From IMG/VR virus record IMGVR_UViG_3300012582_000194, positions 186,001 to 250,000 of that record: a stretch of 64,000 nucleotides of DNA, one strand, 5' to 3'. The stretch comes from a virus. Positions 1-6,975 of this stretch are shown here, piece by piece (the stretch's first letter is position 1; each line of letters starts with the position of its first letter). A program made the position numbers and the translations under genes. The notes beneath the pieces were generated by a model that worked only from the letters and a program-made list of their open reading frames with translations, made no database searches and was not told where the DNA came from.

Positions 1-273
1 ATATTCTTTTACAATATAAGGCTCTTCACCTTCATCAGTTATTTCTTCATCTCTTTCTGTAATAACTAAGTCTTTGATTAATTTAATGAAATAATTTTTG
101 AAGGATTCTTTCTCATTATCTTCAACAACAACTTCTTCTGTTTTAGGCACATCTTTAGAATTGATGTTTTGTAATTCAGATATAACTTGTTTTATTGCAA
201 GTTTAGCAGTTTCTAAATCACCATCTTCAATTCTTTTAATAGATATATTTAATATTTTAGTTAGATGTTTCAT
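1..273 (-). CDS. Partial acidic hypothetical protein (C-terminus beyond left edge)
   Basis: Open from ATG at 273 down to base 1 without a stop; 91 residues visible. The start MKHLTKILNISIKR is basic and amphipathic, followed by an acidic glutamate-rich stretch (residues about 45-90). The start overlaps the end of the 257-568 gene by 17 bases, the usual coupling here. Family not recognised. Confidence 0.7.
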   Translation of the reverse strand, partial: MKHLTKILNISIKRIEDGDLETAKLAIKQVISELQNINSKDVPKTEEVVVEDNEKESFKNYFIKLIKDLVITERDEEITDEGEEPYIVKEY

Positions 274-568
274 TGTTTATATTATTTATTTTATTTTTTC
301 TATTTTCAATAATAGAATTTCTTGTGAAGATTTCTGCATTATCATTAATTATTGCCCAACCAAAACCATTAGTATCTTGTATAGCTAAATGAGGTAAGTA
401 TTGCTTATTTCTATTTTGGTGAGATACACTTTTTATAGTTAATGTATATGGGTATTCAACTTTATCAACACCATATGTTCCACCATCAAGATGTGAATAT
501 ACGTATGGTTCTTTTAGTATAGTTACTCTATCACCTGGTTTTAAGTCTATAAAACTTAAATAGCTCAT
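257..568 (-). CDS. SH3-like tagged small protein, YPYTxTI family
   Basis: 103 residues. GDRVTI near the N-terminus, then YPYTLTI and a DTNGFGWAI motif, read as a small beta-barrel. Clear paralogues lie at 53865-54134 and 54142-54426 (YPYxFTI, NGYGWSI). Near the C-terminus is ENRKNKINNIN, a member of the window-wide C-terminal tag, followed by five extra residues. Function unknown. Confidence 0.8.
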   Translation of the reverse strand: MSYLSFIDLKPGDRVTILKEPYVYSHLDGGTYGVDKVEYPYTLTIKSVSHQNRNKQYLPHLAIQDTNGFGWAIINDNAEIFTRNSIIENRKNKINNINNETSN

Positions 569-569
569 A

Positions 570-980
570 TTATTTAATTAAGTTGAGTGCTTCATATAAT
601 GCTTTTTCTAATGCTTCTTCATAGCTATTAAAGCCAATTTCATTTTCTCTATTAATAAAAGCGAAGAACATTTTAGGATTAATAAAATAATGAAAATATG
701 CTTTTGAATTTTCATCCATGCTATCTTCCGCAAACGGTATAATTACTATTTGAATATCATGGACATCTCTTAGATATGCTTGTAGTACTGATTGTACAGG
801 TGCTAAATATCTAAAATCTATTCTATAATCTTCTTCTTGTATTTCACCATTTTTATACGTACCATTTTCTTCGTCTTCATAATATCCAGGTACATAATCC
901 GTAGAAGGCTTACCATTTGGTTTAAAACCTTTTTCTTTAGCTAATTTAGCTGTTTGAAATGATGTTAATTTTTCACTCAT
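570..980 (-). CDS. Hypothetical protein, 'LAKEKGF/LQAYLRD' family
   Basis: 136 residues from MSEKLTSF, preferred over an ATG 36 bases upstream that would overlap the next gene more deeply. The pattern LAKEKGF, then VLQAYLRDVHDIQIVI, then EEALEKALYEALNLI is shared with 5225-5590 and 26765-27091, so three paralogues exist here. Similar proteins are common as hypotheticals in Bacteroidetes phages and prophages (recollection). Function unknown. Confidence 0.8.
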   Translation of the reverse strand: MSEKLTSFQTAKLAKEKGFKPNGKPSTDYVPGYYEDEENGTYKNGEIQEEDYRIDFRYLAPVQSVLQAYLRDVHDIQIVIIPFAEDSMDENSKAYFHYFINPKMFFAFINRENEIGFNSYEEALEKALYEALNLIK

Positions 981-982
981 AA

Positions 983-1339
983 TTACATTAAATAGTCTAA
1001 CAATTTGTATACACATCTTTCGTTTGCAATGATTCTCAAATCATGAATGTCTAAGATGGTAATATTATATTCTTTGGAGAGTCTTTCTTTTAGAAGAACT
1101 GTATTAGTATAGACTAATGTTTTATAGCCTCTAAGCTTACAGAAGTTAATACCACGAAGAATATTATAATGAGTCATTCTAGGTTGATTCCATGACTTAA
1201 TTTGTTCTTCTTGTCGTATTCTATAACCTGCTTTAGTTAAAGCTTCTATAATTAAAGGAATAGCATCACCTTTATGATAATAGTCTAAATGTGTTTTCAT
1301 AATTAATCCAACTTTTGAAATTAAATGTGGTGTAATCAT
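983..1339 (-). CDS. Hypothetical protein
   Basis: 118 residues from the first ATG; an internal ATG at 1300 (MKTHLDYYHKGD) is an equally good start. Mixed alpha/beta pattern with KTLVYTNTVLLKERL. No recognised domain. It ends 3 bases before the start of the 570-980 gene, so it is in the same operon. Confidence 0.7.
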   Translation of the reverse strand: MITPHLISKVGLIMKTHLDYYHKGDAIPLIIEALTKAGYRIRQEEQIKSWNQPRMTHYNILRGINFCKLRGYKTLVYTNTVLLKERLSKEYNITILDIHDLRIIANERCVYKLLDYLM

Positions 1340-1342
1340 AGT

Positions 1343-1591
1343 TTACTTATTAAGTTTTCTATATTCACAAAATTTACAATTTCCTTTATGGGTAAAAGTT
1401 GTATGAGATGATCCTGGGTCAGATAGTAAATATTCACAGCTATCATAGTCAATGACTTTAGTATCCTTGATAAAATCATTGACTATTTTTTGTTTACGTT
1501 CAATTTTTTCTTTTTCAATATCTCTTTCGACATCCTGTCCACAGGAAATTAAAGTTGTGATGATTCCTATTATTAATAGTAGTTTTTTCAT
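1343..1591 (-). CDS. Small lipoprotein
   Basis: About 82 residues from MKKLLLIIGII. A hydrophobic signal ends in the lipobox LISC followed by GQDVERD. Acidic residues after the cysteine resemble Bacteroidetes lipoprotein export signals, so it is probably outer-membrane or surface anchored. An ATG at 1618 would add nine polar residues and is less likely for a signal peptide. Function unknown. Confidence 0.75.
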   Translation of the reverse strand: MKKLLLIIGIITTLISCGQDVERDIEKEKIERKQKIVNDFIKDTKVIDYDSCEYLLSDPGSSHTTFTHKGNCKFCEYRKLNK

Positions 1592-1604
1592 AATGCTATT
1601 TGAT

Positions 1605-1817
1605 TTATTTTTTATCAATTAACCATAGTAATACTATGAATAAGGGAACATACAAGAAAAGGAATAGATTACTTAGATGAAAAGTATCTATCATAAATGG
1701 TATTAAAAAAAGAACTAATACAAATAGAGCAACTATAGCAATAATTGCCATTGCTGTAAATAATATACCTATGGATGTTTTTGTAGAATCATAGAGTGAG
1801 TTGAGTATATTTTTCAT
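1605..1817 (-). CDS. Small membrane protein, two TM helices
   Basis: 70 residues with two strongly hydrophobic segments (about 17-43 and 48-67) and a KK end. First gene of its transcription unit: the promoter at 1844-1875 lies just upstream. Family not recognised. Confidence 0.7.
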   Translation of the reverse strand: MKNILNSLYDSTKTSIGILFTAMAIIAIVALFVLVLFLIPFMIDTFHLSNLFLFLYVPLFIVLLWLIDKK

Positions 1818-1843
1818 ATTTTAGTTATAGTTTATCTAATATA

Positions 1844-1875
1844 CAAATATAAGTATTTTTTTAGTTAAATACAAA
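1844..1875 (-). promoter_or_regulatory. Bacteroidetes-type promoter
   Basis: Minus strand: TTTG (1872-1875), 20 bases, TATATTTG (1844-1851). Drives the 1817-to-1 block. Confidence 0.75.
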
Positions 1876-1885
1876 TTATTTTAAA

Positions 1886-1933
1886 TGAAAAACCACAGCT
1901 ATATAGTTCTTGTTAGAATCTAAAGCTGTGGTT
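1886..1933 (-). terminator. Rho-independent terminator after the tRNA-like genes
   Basis: Perfect 10-bp stem (1891-1900 with 1924-1933), 23-base loop, followed on the minus strand by a T run (1886-1890). It sits directly downstream of the two minus-strand tRNA-like genes. Confidence 0.75.
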
Positions 1934-1952
1934 ATTGCTGTACATGGGATAG

Positions 1953-2027
1953 TAGCGTGTATGGGATTCGAACCACATGTCTTTTACCTGAATAGATAAT
2001 CGTCCTAAGCCCCTAGACGAACACGCC
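1953..2027 (-). tRNA. tRNA-Glu-like gene 1 (atypical)
   Basis: 75 bases. Acceptor 5' GGCGTGT pairs with 3' ACACGCT (first pair G-U). The D arm (GTCT...GGAC) and TTCGAAT T-loop are of tRNA-Glu type. The anticodon region ATCTATTCAGGT contains TTCA, suggesting UUC (Glu), but a clean 7-base loop cannot be drawn; the best stem gives a 6-base loop. The T stem carries one extra bulged T, as in gene 2. No CCA is encoded. tRNA-derived for sure; activity uncertain. Confidence 0.65.
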
Positions 2028-2033
2028 ATTTAA

Positions 2034-2089
2034 AATTGATAGTTACCCTCTTACGTTTCTGACTGTGTTTCTGAACTCATTATCAATTG
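2034..2089. repeat. Inverted repeat between the tRNA-like genes
   Basis: AATTGATA near 2035 pairs with TATCAATT near 2082 across about 40 bases. It could be a processing stem in the tRNA precursor; no T-loop is present, so not a third tRNA. Confidence 0.4.
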
Positions 2090-2164
2090 TAGCCCGTGCA
2101 GGATTCGAACCATGCGTATACGATCTGAAAAGAAAGTCGTCCTGAGCCTCTAGACGAACGGGCC
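2090..2164 (-). tRNA. tRNA-Glu-like gene 2 (atypical)
   Basis: 75 bases, paralogue of 1953-2027. Acceptor GGCCCGT/ACGGGCT, D arm GTCTAGAGGCTCAGGAC and TTCGAAT T-loop match tRNA-Glu. The anticodon region CTTTTCAGA contains TTC followed by A, consistent with UUC. The anticodon stem needs a bulge, and the T stem (GCA-T-GG/CCTGC) has the same extra T as gene 1. No CCA encoded. Either a divergent functional tRNA or a decoy/degenerate copy. Confidence 0.65.
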
Positions 2165-2259
2165 ATTTTATTATCAAATAATTTGTAGTAGATAACTATT
2201 TGATGATGTAAAGTTAGTAAACTTTTTTTTATTATGCAAATGTTTACTGAAATATTTTT

Positions 2260-2385
2260 TTATTTTTTACTATTAATTATCATTTCTTTTAATTGCTCTA
2301 ATGGAAGTTTCACTATCATAGAGATCCTTTCCAATGCTACGGTATCATTTTCATTTAGATTAGATAAAATGCTTACGTTTTTCAT
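2260..2385 (-). CDS. Small hypothetical protein
   Basis: 41 residues, MKNVSILSNLNEND then an amphipathic helix SMIVKLPLEQLKEMI. The frame stays open about 19 codons upstream but has no ATG there. The residue pattern looks more protein-like than the hydrophobic reading on the other strand. Unrecognised. Confidence 0.45.
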   Translation of the reverse strand: MKNVSILSNLNENDTVALERISMIVKLPLEQLKEMIINSKK

Positions 2386-2505
2386 ATCTTTATATTTTAA
2401 AATTTCAAACCAATAATATTTAGATTTATTTATGTCCGTTTAGATAATAAATATTTATTACAAACATAAACAATAACTTTATTATTTCTGATAAAATAGA
2501 AAACT
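2386..2505. other. AT-rich intergenic stretch
   Basis: No convincing gene, canonical promoter or hairpin seen. Confidence 0.4.
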
Positions 2506-3114
2506 TTATTTTTCGTCATATTTAAATACTTTATTAATGAACTCATTACCATTCATTCGTTCATTATGTTCTAATGATATAACATTAAATGATTGTATTA
2601 ATGGATAACAATGCGTTGCTATAAACAATTGACAGTTATTTTCAACTGCTTTATTAATTGCCTGTATTAGTTTATATTGATTTGTAATAGATAATCCTGA
2701 TTCAGGTTCATCTAAGAATATTACACTATTTTTAGCTTTCATTAGAGGTGTTATAATAAAGTTTTCTAAAACTTCTCCATGAGATTGAAATCTACTTTTA
2801 ATAGCTCCACCTAATCCGATTCCTTTACTTGTACCTGAAGGATTTGTAAACAACATAGGATCTTTTACACGAGGGTTATCCATTTCACTATCAAAGTAAA
2901 ATGTATTAACTCCATTTTTTATAACATTTTCACTAAGAGTTATTTCAATATCTTTATGACTTTGTTGTAGAAGGTTTAATAGAGTACTTTTACCACAACC
3001 TTGATTTCCTACAAAAAGATTAATATTATCACATTCTATTTCAAAGTCTTTTTTTAAGACTTTTGATCCTGGATAAGTATTTCCTTTTATTTTAATTTTC
3101 TCTACGTGAATCAT
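2506..3114 (-). CDS. Stand-alone ABC-type ATPase
   Basis: 202 residues. Walker A GNQGCGKST (36-44), Walker B with the catalytic glutamate VIFLDEPESGL (131-141), switch histidine ATH (166-168). No membrane segment and no long coiled coil, so it is a soluble single-domain ABC/SMC-like ATPase of the predicted-ATPase type that uses substrate-bound DNA or partner proteins; the partner is unknown. A second such protein lies at 41213-41815. Its ATG overlaps the stop of a short open frame upstream. Confidence 0.85.
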   Translation of the reverse strand: MIHVEKIKIKGNTYPGSKVLKKDFEIECDNINLFVGNQGCGKSTLLNLLQQSHKDIEITLSENVIKNGVNTFYFDSEMDNPRVKDPMLFTNPSGTSKGIGLGGAIKSRFQSHGEVLENFIITPLMKAKNSVIFLDEPESGLSITNQYKLIQAINKAVENNCQLFIATHCYPLIQSFNVISLEHNERMNGNEFINKVFKYDEK

Positions 3115-3189
3115 TTATTTAGACTTATAACACTATGTTCTTTATTAACTACATATAGAATATCTCTTTCATTAAAGCTCTTTGTTACC

Positions 3190-3453
3190 TTAATTATGCG
3201 ATTTCAAATTTAAAATAGGATCAATCATATTGCATCCATGATGTTTACATTCTCTATAAGGGTATTGAGGATATTTTTCATCGTATGAAAGCTCTTCTTT
3301 AAATTCACATTTGTGTGAAATCATACCGTCTTTAAAAGCACTCCATGACTTTCTTGTAGGTGATACACTCATAGCCCATAATGGAGTAACTAAACATAAC
3401 TGTATGTAATACCAAATACTCTTTTTACCAAGTAATATTTTTGTATCGTTCAT
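3190..3453 (-). CDS. Cys/His-containing hypothetical protein
   Basis: 87 residues from MNDTKILLG (an upstream ATG at 3471 would overlap the preceding gene). The C-terminal half has ECKHHGC plus HKC, a possible metal site. After its stop, a different frame encodes about 29 protein-like residues (to 3113) without an ATG, so the C-terminal part may have been split off by a frameshift. Unrecognised. Confidence 0.6.
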   Translation of the reverse strand: MNDTKILLGKKSIWYYIQLCLVTPLWAMSVSPTRKSWSAFKDGMISHKCEFKEELSYDEKYPQYPYRECKHHGCNMIDPILNLKSHN

Positions 3454-3457
3454 ATTT

Positions 3458-3754
3458 TTACTTACTTCCAATTTCCGAGTTATAAATTTTTAAAATTTCA
3501 ATATCTCTCAGAGATTTATGAATTCTTCTATTACCATAATATTTCTCACACAATGCGGATTTATTCATATTAGTTGTAAGTGTAATATCAGGTAGATTAT
3601 TCCACCATTGCTTAAAGTCTTCCGTTTTAAGTTTTTCTAATTCTTCGGCTAATGCTTTAAAATCTTCTTCTCTAATTCCGAATTCTGTATATGCAGAATC
3701 ATTAGAAAAATCAATTCTATATTTGTACAAGAGTTCTAATATTTTTTCTTTCAT
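3458..3754 (-). CDS. Hypothetical protein
   Basis: 98 residues, helical, MKEKILELLYKYRIDF and an ELEKLKTEDFKQWWNNLPD segment. Its start overlaps the stop of 3751-4158 by 4 bases (coupled). Family not recognised. Confidence 0.7.
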   Translation of the reverse strand: MKEKILELLYKYRIDFSNDSAYTEFGIREEDFKALAEELEKLKTEDFKQWWNNLPDITLTTNMNKSALCEKYYGNRRIHKSLRDIEILKIYNSEIGSK

Positions 3755-4158
3755 ATAGTTTTAAGTGTTGATGAATGAAATCCAATAAGTTCTAATTTTT
3801 TATTATGTAGTACATTTAAAAAAATAAAATAGCCTTCTATTTTAATTATTTCATATGTACCAGGATAGTCATGTTTTTTAAATTTTACTACTTTCCCAAC
3901 TTTGAAATTATTTTTAGGTTTGTTCCAATTAGGAATTAAATTAGACAATATTTTAGGATTAGTTAATTCTGTCATATATTCTTCAACAGATTTTCCCGAT
4001 TTGCGAATATATCTTTCAATCTTTTCACCATCTAAAATACTTAATTCACCTGATCTTTTAGAACAACTACGATATGCAGTAAAATTACCAATTGGTAATT
4101 CTAACTTAATATAGTTATTATGAATATGAAGTTTAGGTTTAGATGCTATAGTTTCCAT
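3751..4158 (-). CDS. Hypothetical protein with SH3-like C-terminal part
   Basis: 135 residues. The first 90 residues are unrecognised; residues 90-130 (VGKVVKFKKHDYPGTYEIIKIEG) read like the GDxV barrels found throughout this window, but no C-terminal tag follows. First gene after the structured leader at 4159-4240. Confidence 0.7.
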   Translation of the reverse strand: METIASKPKLHIHNNYIKLELPIGNFTAYRSCSKRSGELSILDGEKIERYIRKSGKSVEEYMTELTNPKILSNLIPNWNKPKNNFKVGKVVKFKKHDYPGTYEIIKIEGYFIFLNVLHNKKLELIGFHSSTLKTI

Positions 4159-4240
4159 ATTTTTAGTTTAACTATCAAAGGATGTTGACTCGGCCTCCGT
4201 GAGCCTGTAAGATCATCTTTTTACGAGACTTTAATAGCTA
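4159..4240 (-). ncRNA. Structured 5' leader
   Basis: Leader between promoter 4244-4275 and the 4158 start; richer in GC than its surroundings. Minus strand folds: GGCT-CACGG-AGGCC hairpin (about 4191-4205) and a GTAA...TTAC hairpin (about 4207-4224). Possibly a regulatory leader. No family recognised. Confidence 0.4.
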
Positions 4241-4243
4241 ATA

Positions 4244-4275
4244 CAAAGATAGTTAAAAATGTATTAGAATGCAAA
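4244..4275 (-). promoter_or_regulatory. Bacteroidetes-type promoter
   Basis: TTTG (4272-4275), 20 bases, TATCTTTG (4244-4251), minus strand; start about 80 bases upstream of the 4158 ATG. Confidence 0.75.
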
Positions 4276-4296
4276 TTTTTGTAATCAAATAACGTT

Positions 4297-5007
4297 TTAT
4301 TCTAAATCATAATCAACAAGTTGATTTCTCATTTCTTTTATACCATCTCTTTTATAATATGTTTCAATTAAAGGATTAATCGTGTTATTAATATCTTCAA
4401 TTTCAATTGGTGTGAAAGATAGTCTAATAAAACATCTTTCAATAGTGTTATTAATTTCAGGTCTTCTATGAATAATATAAGGGTCTAAACCATATAAGAC
4501 TTTACTACCCATTGTTTTTATATCATCCGTATAATCAATTCTTTTTTGAAAATATTTATGAATATTATGTTTTAATGGATTAAAATCTTTGGGAATAATA
4601 AAAGACTTTTCGATATATTCCGTAGGTAAAATATCTGTCCAAATATAATTTTGTTCAGGAAGATGTGTTATTGTTTTTGAAAATCCATCCACATGCCATT
4701 CATCATCCGTAGTAGATTTAACAAAACCTTTTCTTATAGTTAAATAAACAAATGGTTGAATTATACCCATTTCTTTTTGATAAGCATCAGCTTTTTCAAT
4801 TAGAGATTTACACCATGATAATTCATTTGGTATTTGATAATCATTGAACATTCTTTTGATGAGCATACGCAAAATATAGAATTCTTCTTTTGGTTGAATT
4901 AATTCTATATGTCCTACATTATCTATAGTATTAGTAGCACTATATTGTTCTATATTCAATACCTTAAACGCTCTATCTTTAAGCATAAAGGATTCTATAA
5001 TTTTCAT
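4297..5007 (-). CDS. 2OG-Fe(II) oxygenase-like protein
   Basis: 236 residues. The C-terminal half has a HxD pair (H105, D107 in EWHVDGF), a second histidine (H180 in PYIIHRRP) and arginines (R191/R195 in RCFIRLSF), the arrangement of 2-oxoglutarate/Fe(II) dioxygenases (HxD...H plus the 2OG-binding Arg). Phage members can modify nucleobases or proteins; the substrate is not inferable. No homologue identified beyond the motif, so the fold call is tentative. It ends 3' of a block led by 5225-5590. Confidence 0.6.
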   Translation of the reverse strand: MKIIESFMLKDRAFKVLNIEQYSATNTIDNVGHIELIQPKEEFYILRMLIKRMFNDYQIPNELSWCKSLIEKADAYQKEMGIIQPFVYLTIRKGFVKSTTDDEWHVDGFSKTITHLPEQNYIWTDILPTEYIEKSFIIPKDFNPLKHNIHKYFQKRIDYTDDIKTMGSKVLYGLDPYIIHRRPEINNTIERCFIRLSFTPIEIEDINNTINPLIETYYKRDGIKEMRNQLVDYDLE

Positions 5008-5010
5008 AAT

Positions 5011-5220
5011 TTATTTTATTAGTCCAACTTTTTTTTCTGCTGAATATCTTTTTATAGCTTTTTGGATTATTGAATCAGGGTTCTTGATAAAGTCGGATTG
5101 ACTAGCACATGAACACAGTACGTTATTAACAGATAAATGAAGTATGTTGCTATTTGGCGTAGATACATTAAGATTGAATATATCATTTTTATATCTATAA
5201 TTAATAGTTTTATTTAGCAT
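5011..5220 (-). CDS. Hypothetical protein
   Basis: 69 residues, beta-rich start then SIIQKAIKRYSAEKK helix. One cysteine pair (CSC). Between the LAKEKGF-type protein and the 2OG-like protein, 3-4 base gaps on both sides. Unrecognised. Confidence 0.65.
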   Translation of the reverse strand: MLNKTINYRYKNDIFNLNVSTPNSNILHLSVNNVLCSCASQSDFIKNPDSIIQKAIKRYSAEKKVGLIK

Positions 5221-5224
5221 AAGA

Positions 5225-5590
5225 TTATTTTTTAACCAATTCTAAACCTTTTTCAATTCCATATTTTAAAGCTTCATTATATTTAAAGCCTTTGAAATCA
5301 TTATGATATGTTTTTAGATTTGTAAAACATATCATATTACCCATACCAATATGTGTTATATTATAATTATTAATTACATCAACAACATATTTATCAGGTA
5401 AAGATATTCTAACTTGCACAATTATTTTATGATTTTCTCTTAACCAAGTTTGAAGTAATGATGGAGTTGGTATTTCTCCTAAATAATCATTTTCAGATCT
5501 TTTATTTTGAAACTCAAATCCTTTTTGGACAGCTAATTTAACTATTTTATATAATGCTTTTATTTCAGATATTCTATTTGAATTTTCCAT
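5225..5590 (-). CDS. Hypothetical protein, 'LAKEKGF/LQTWLRE' family
   Basis: 121 residues; YKIVKLAVQKGFEF, LLQTWLRENHKIIVQV and the helical end YNEALKYGIEKGLELV match 570-980 and 26765-27091. The promoter at 5595-5626 puts its -7 box 4 bases before ATG, so the mRNA is probably leaderless. Confidence 0.8.
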   Translation of the reverse strand: MENSNRISEIKALYKIVKLAVQKGFEFQNKRSENDYLGEIPTPSLLQTWLRENHKIIVQVRISLPDKYVVDVINNYNITHIGMGNMICFTNLKTYHNDFKGFKYNEALKYGIEKGLELVKK

Positions 5591-5594
5591 GATA

Positions 5595-5626
5595 CAAAGA
5601 TACTACAATTTGTATTAAAATACAAA
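5595..5626 (-). promoter_or_regulatory. Promoter for a leaderless mRNA
   Basis: TTTG (5623-5626), 20 bases, TATCTTTG (5595-5602), then TATC and the ATG at 5590. It overlaps the 3' end of 5615-6049. Confidence 0.8.
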
Positions 5627-6049
5627 TTTATTATAAAAAAATTGATCGGCTAATATATCTTGACATTCGGAAATATCAAAAATCTTAGTAAATTCTTTAT
5701 CATCAGTTATTATCAAAGATAAATATGAATAGTATCCATTATTAGAACCATATCCAGGTATCTTTACAGAAAATTCTTGTATAGGTATTAACTCTATACC
5801 ATACCCTTCTATTCTATTGAAGAAATTATCATTTGACAAGTCAAATTCTAATCCTTTAAAATCGTCTAAAGTTAAATCTGAAAAATGAAGATAGTGATAC
5901 TCACAGCAATCAGACTCATTGTATGAAGATAATTTTATACCATACTCAAACTCTACGAATTCGGCATTTACTGCAACAACTTTTACTCTTGTTACGTCAT
6001 CATCCTCTTCTTCTTCATCGTCCCAATCATTGTAATCTAAATCTTTCAT
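5615..6049 (-). CDS. Acidic hypothetical protein
   Basis: 144 residues beginning with a very acidic stretch (DWDDEEEEDDD, residues 8-18), like the acidic runs after the N-terminal tag of 39156-39545 and 54686-55114. The remainder is beta-rich. Preceded by the foldable leader at 6061-6150. Family not recognised. Confidence 0.7.
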   Translation of the reverse strand: MKDLDYNDWDDEEEEDDDVTRVKVVAVNAEFVEFEYGIKLSSYNESDCCEYHYLHFSDLTLDDFKGLEFDLSNDNFFNRIEGYGIELIPIQEFSVKIPGYGSNNGYYSYLSLIITDDKEFTKIFDISECQDILADQFFYNKFVF

Positions 6050-6060
6050 AAACTTTATCT

Positions 6061-6150
6061 GTTTTTTACATGTGATTGGTGGTGCATTAGCTGATGCTTA
6101 TAACATCGAAGCTTTTCTGTTTTAGTATCACAACCAAGAGCTATGCACAT
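6061..6150 (-). ncRNA. Possible pseudoknot-forming leader
   Basis: About 100-base intergenic leader before 6049. Two crossing pairings: 6071-6076 (TGTGAT) with 6127-6132 (ATCACA), and 6083-6091 (TGCATTAGC) with 6140-6147 (GCTATGCA), plus hairpin GATG/CATC (6093-6107). Crossing stems suggest a pseudoknot; regulatory role inferred only. Confidence 0.4.
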
Positions 6151-6152
6151 AG

Positions 6153-6485
6153 TTAATTTAGTTCTTTCCACATGTTTTTAACTTTATCCAATGTTTCAGA
6201 ATTGAGGTTGCTTCTAAATTTTACAGCTTCTTCTTTTCGTTTATCATCTTCTAATTTAGACTGAGTATCGTAGGCACTTTTAAACGCATATAGAATCTCT
6301 TGTGAAACCCCGTAAGCTTTGATACCATTTGTAACGAGTTCTATGCTTTCTCCTGCGATTATAGACATAAGAATTGTCCAAGCATTTCCTTCGGATATTT
6401 TTCTATCGTTAACTAAGAAATAGAAATACTTCTTTAATACGTTATCATCCGATTTATTAGAAAAGAATTTTGCGTAATCACTCAT
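6153..6485 (-). CDS. Hypothetical helical protein
   Basis: 110 residues, helical, ending in an amphipathic helix (LDKVKNMWKELN). Four bases after the 6489-6968 gene. Unrecognised. Confidence 0.65.
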   Translation of the reverse strand: MSDYAKFFSNKSDDNVLKKYFYFLVNDRKISEGNAWTILMSIIAGESIELVTNGIKAYGVSQEILYAFKSAYDTQSKLEDDKRKEEAVKFRSNLNSETLDKVKNMWKELN

Positions 6486-6488
6486 AGT

Positions 6489-6968
6489 TTATCTTTTAGA
6501 ATTAGAATTACTAATAACTTCTTGTTTCTTTAACTCAGCAATATCTTTAGAAGATAAGAATTTTCTTTTTGGTTTATCTGATTGAACAATCAGATGTTTC
6601 ATTTGTGACTTTCTTTTCCAATTCTTATAAAAAGATATTTCATAAACATTGTACACACCTTCCGCATTTTTACCATTCACTTTACAATAAGGAACGGATA
6701 CCCACCAATCTTTACATTCATCAGGAAATGAATATCCTTCGAATTGATATTTATCCCATATAACCTCAGATACAATATTATATTCCCACACGCTATATGG
6801 AATCCATACTTTCGATTTATTAGGAACAAGTTTATCAAATTTAATACACTCGTTTAACCAATTTTCAATTTTATAACTAGTACCATCTACATTAATAGTA
6901 GGCATCACTTCTTTTAATTTTTCAAGTGTGATTCCAGTACCGCCAAAATATTTTTCTAATCCTGTCAT
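6489..6968 (-). CDS. Hypothetical protein
   Basis: 159 residues from MTGLEKYFGGTG; this ATG, just after the stop of the HD-domain gene, fits better than one at 7007 inside it. Tryptophan-rich middle (KVWIPYSVWEYNI, CKDWWVSVPYC) and a very basic C-terminus. Co-transcribed with the HD protein. Unrecognised. Confidence 0.7.
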   Translation of the reverse strand: MTGLEKYFGGTGITLEKLKEVMPTINVDGTSYKIENWLNECIKFDKLVPNKSKVWIPYSVWEYNIVSEVIWDKYQFEGYSFPDECKDWWVSVPYCKVNGKNAEGVYNVYEISFYKNWKRKSQMKHLIVQSDKPKRKFLSSKDIAELKKQEVISNSNSKR

Positions 6969-6975
6969 ATAATTT

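Noticed and set aside
98-388. Plus-strand open frame, 96 residues
   Set aside because: It lies antisense to the partial gene at 1-273 and the tagged gene at 257-568, both with better residue composition and family matches.
2034-2089. Third tRNA between the two tRNA-like genes
   Set aside because: Only an outer inverted repeat; no T-loop or D arm.
2234-2416. Plus-strand hydrophobic open frame of 60 residues
   Set aside because: Antisense to the more protein-like 2260-2385 frame; composition typical of reversed AT-rich coding DNA.
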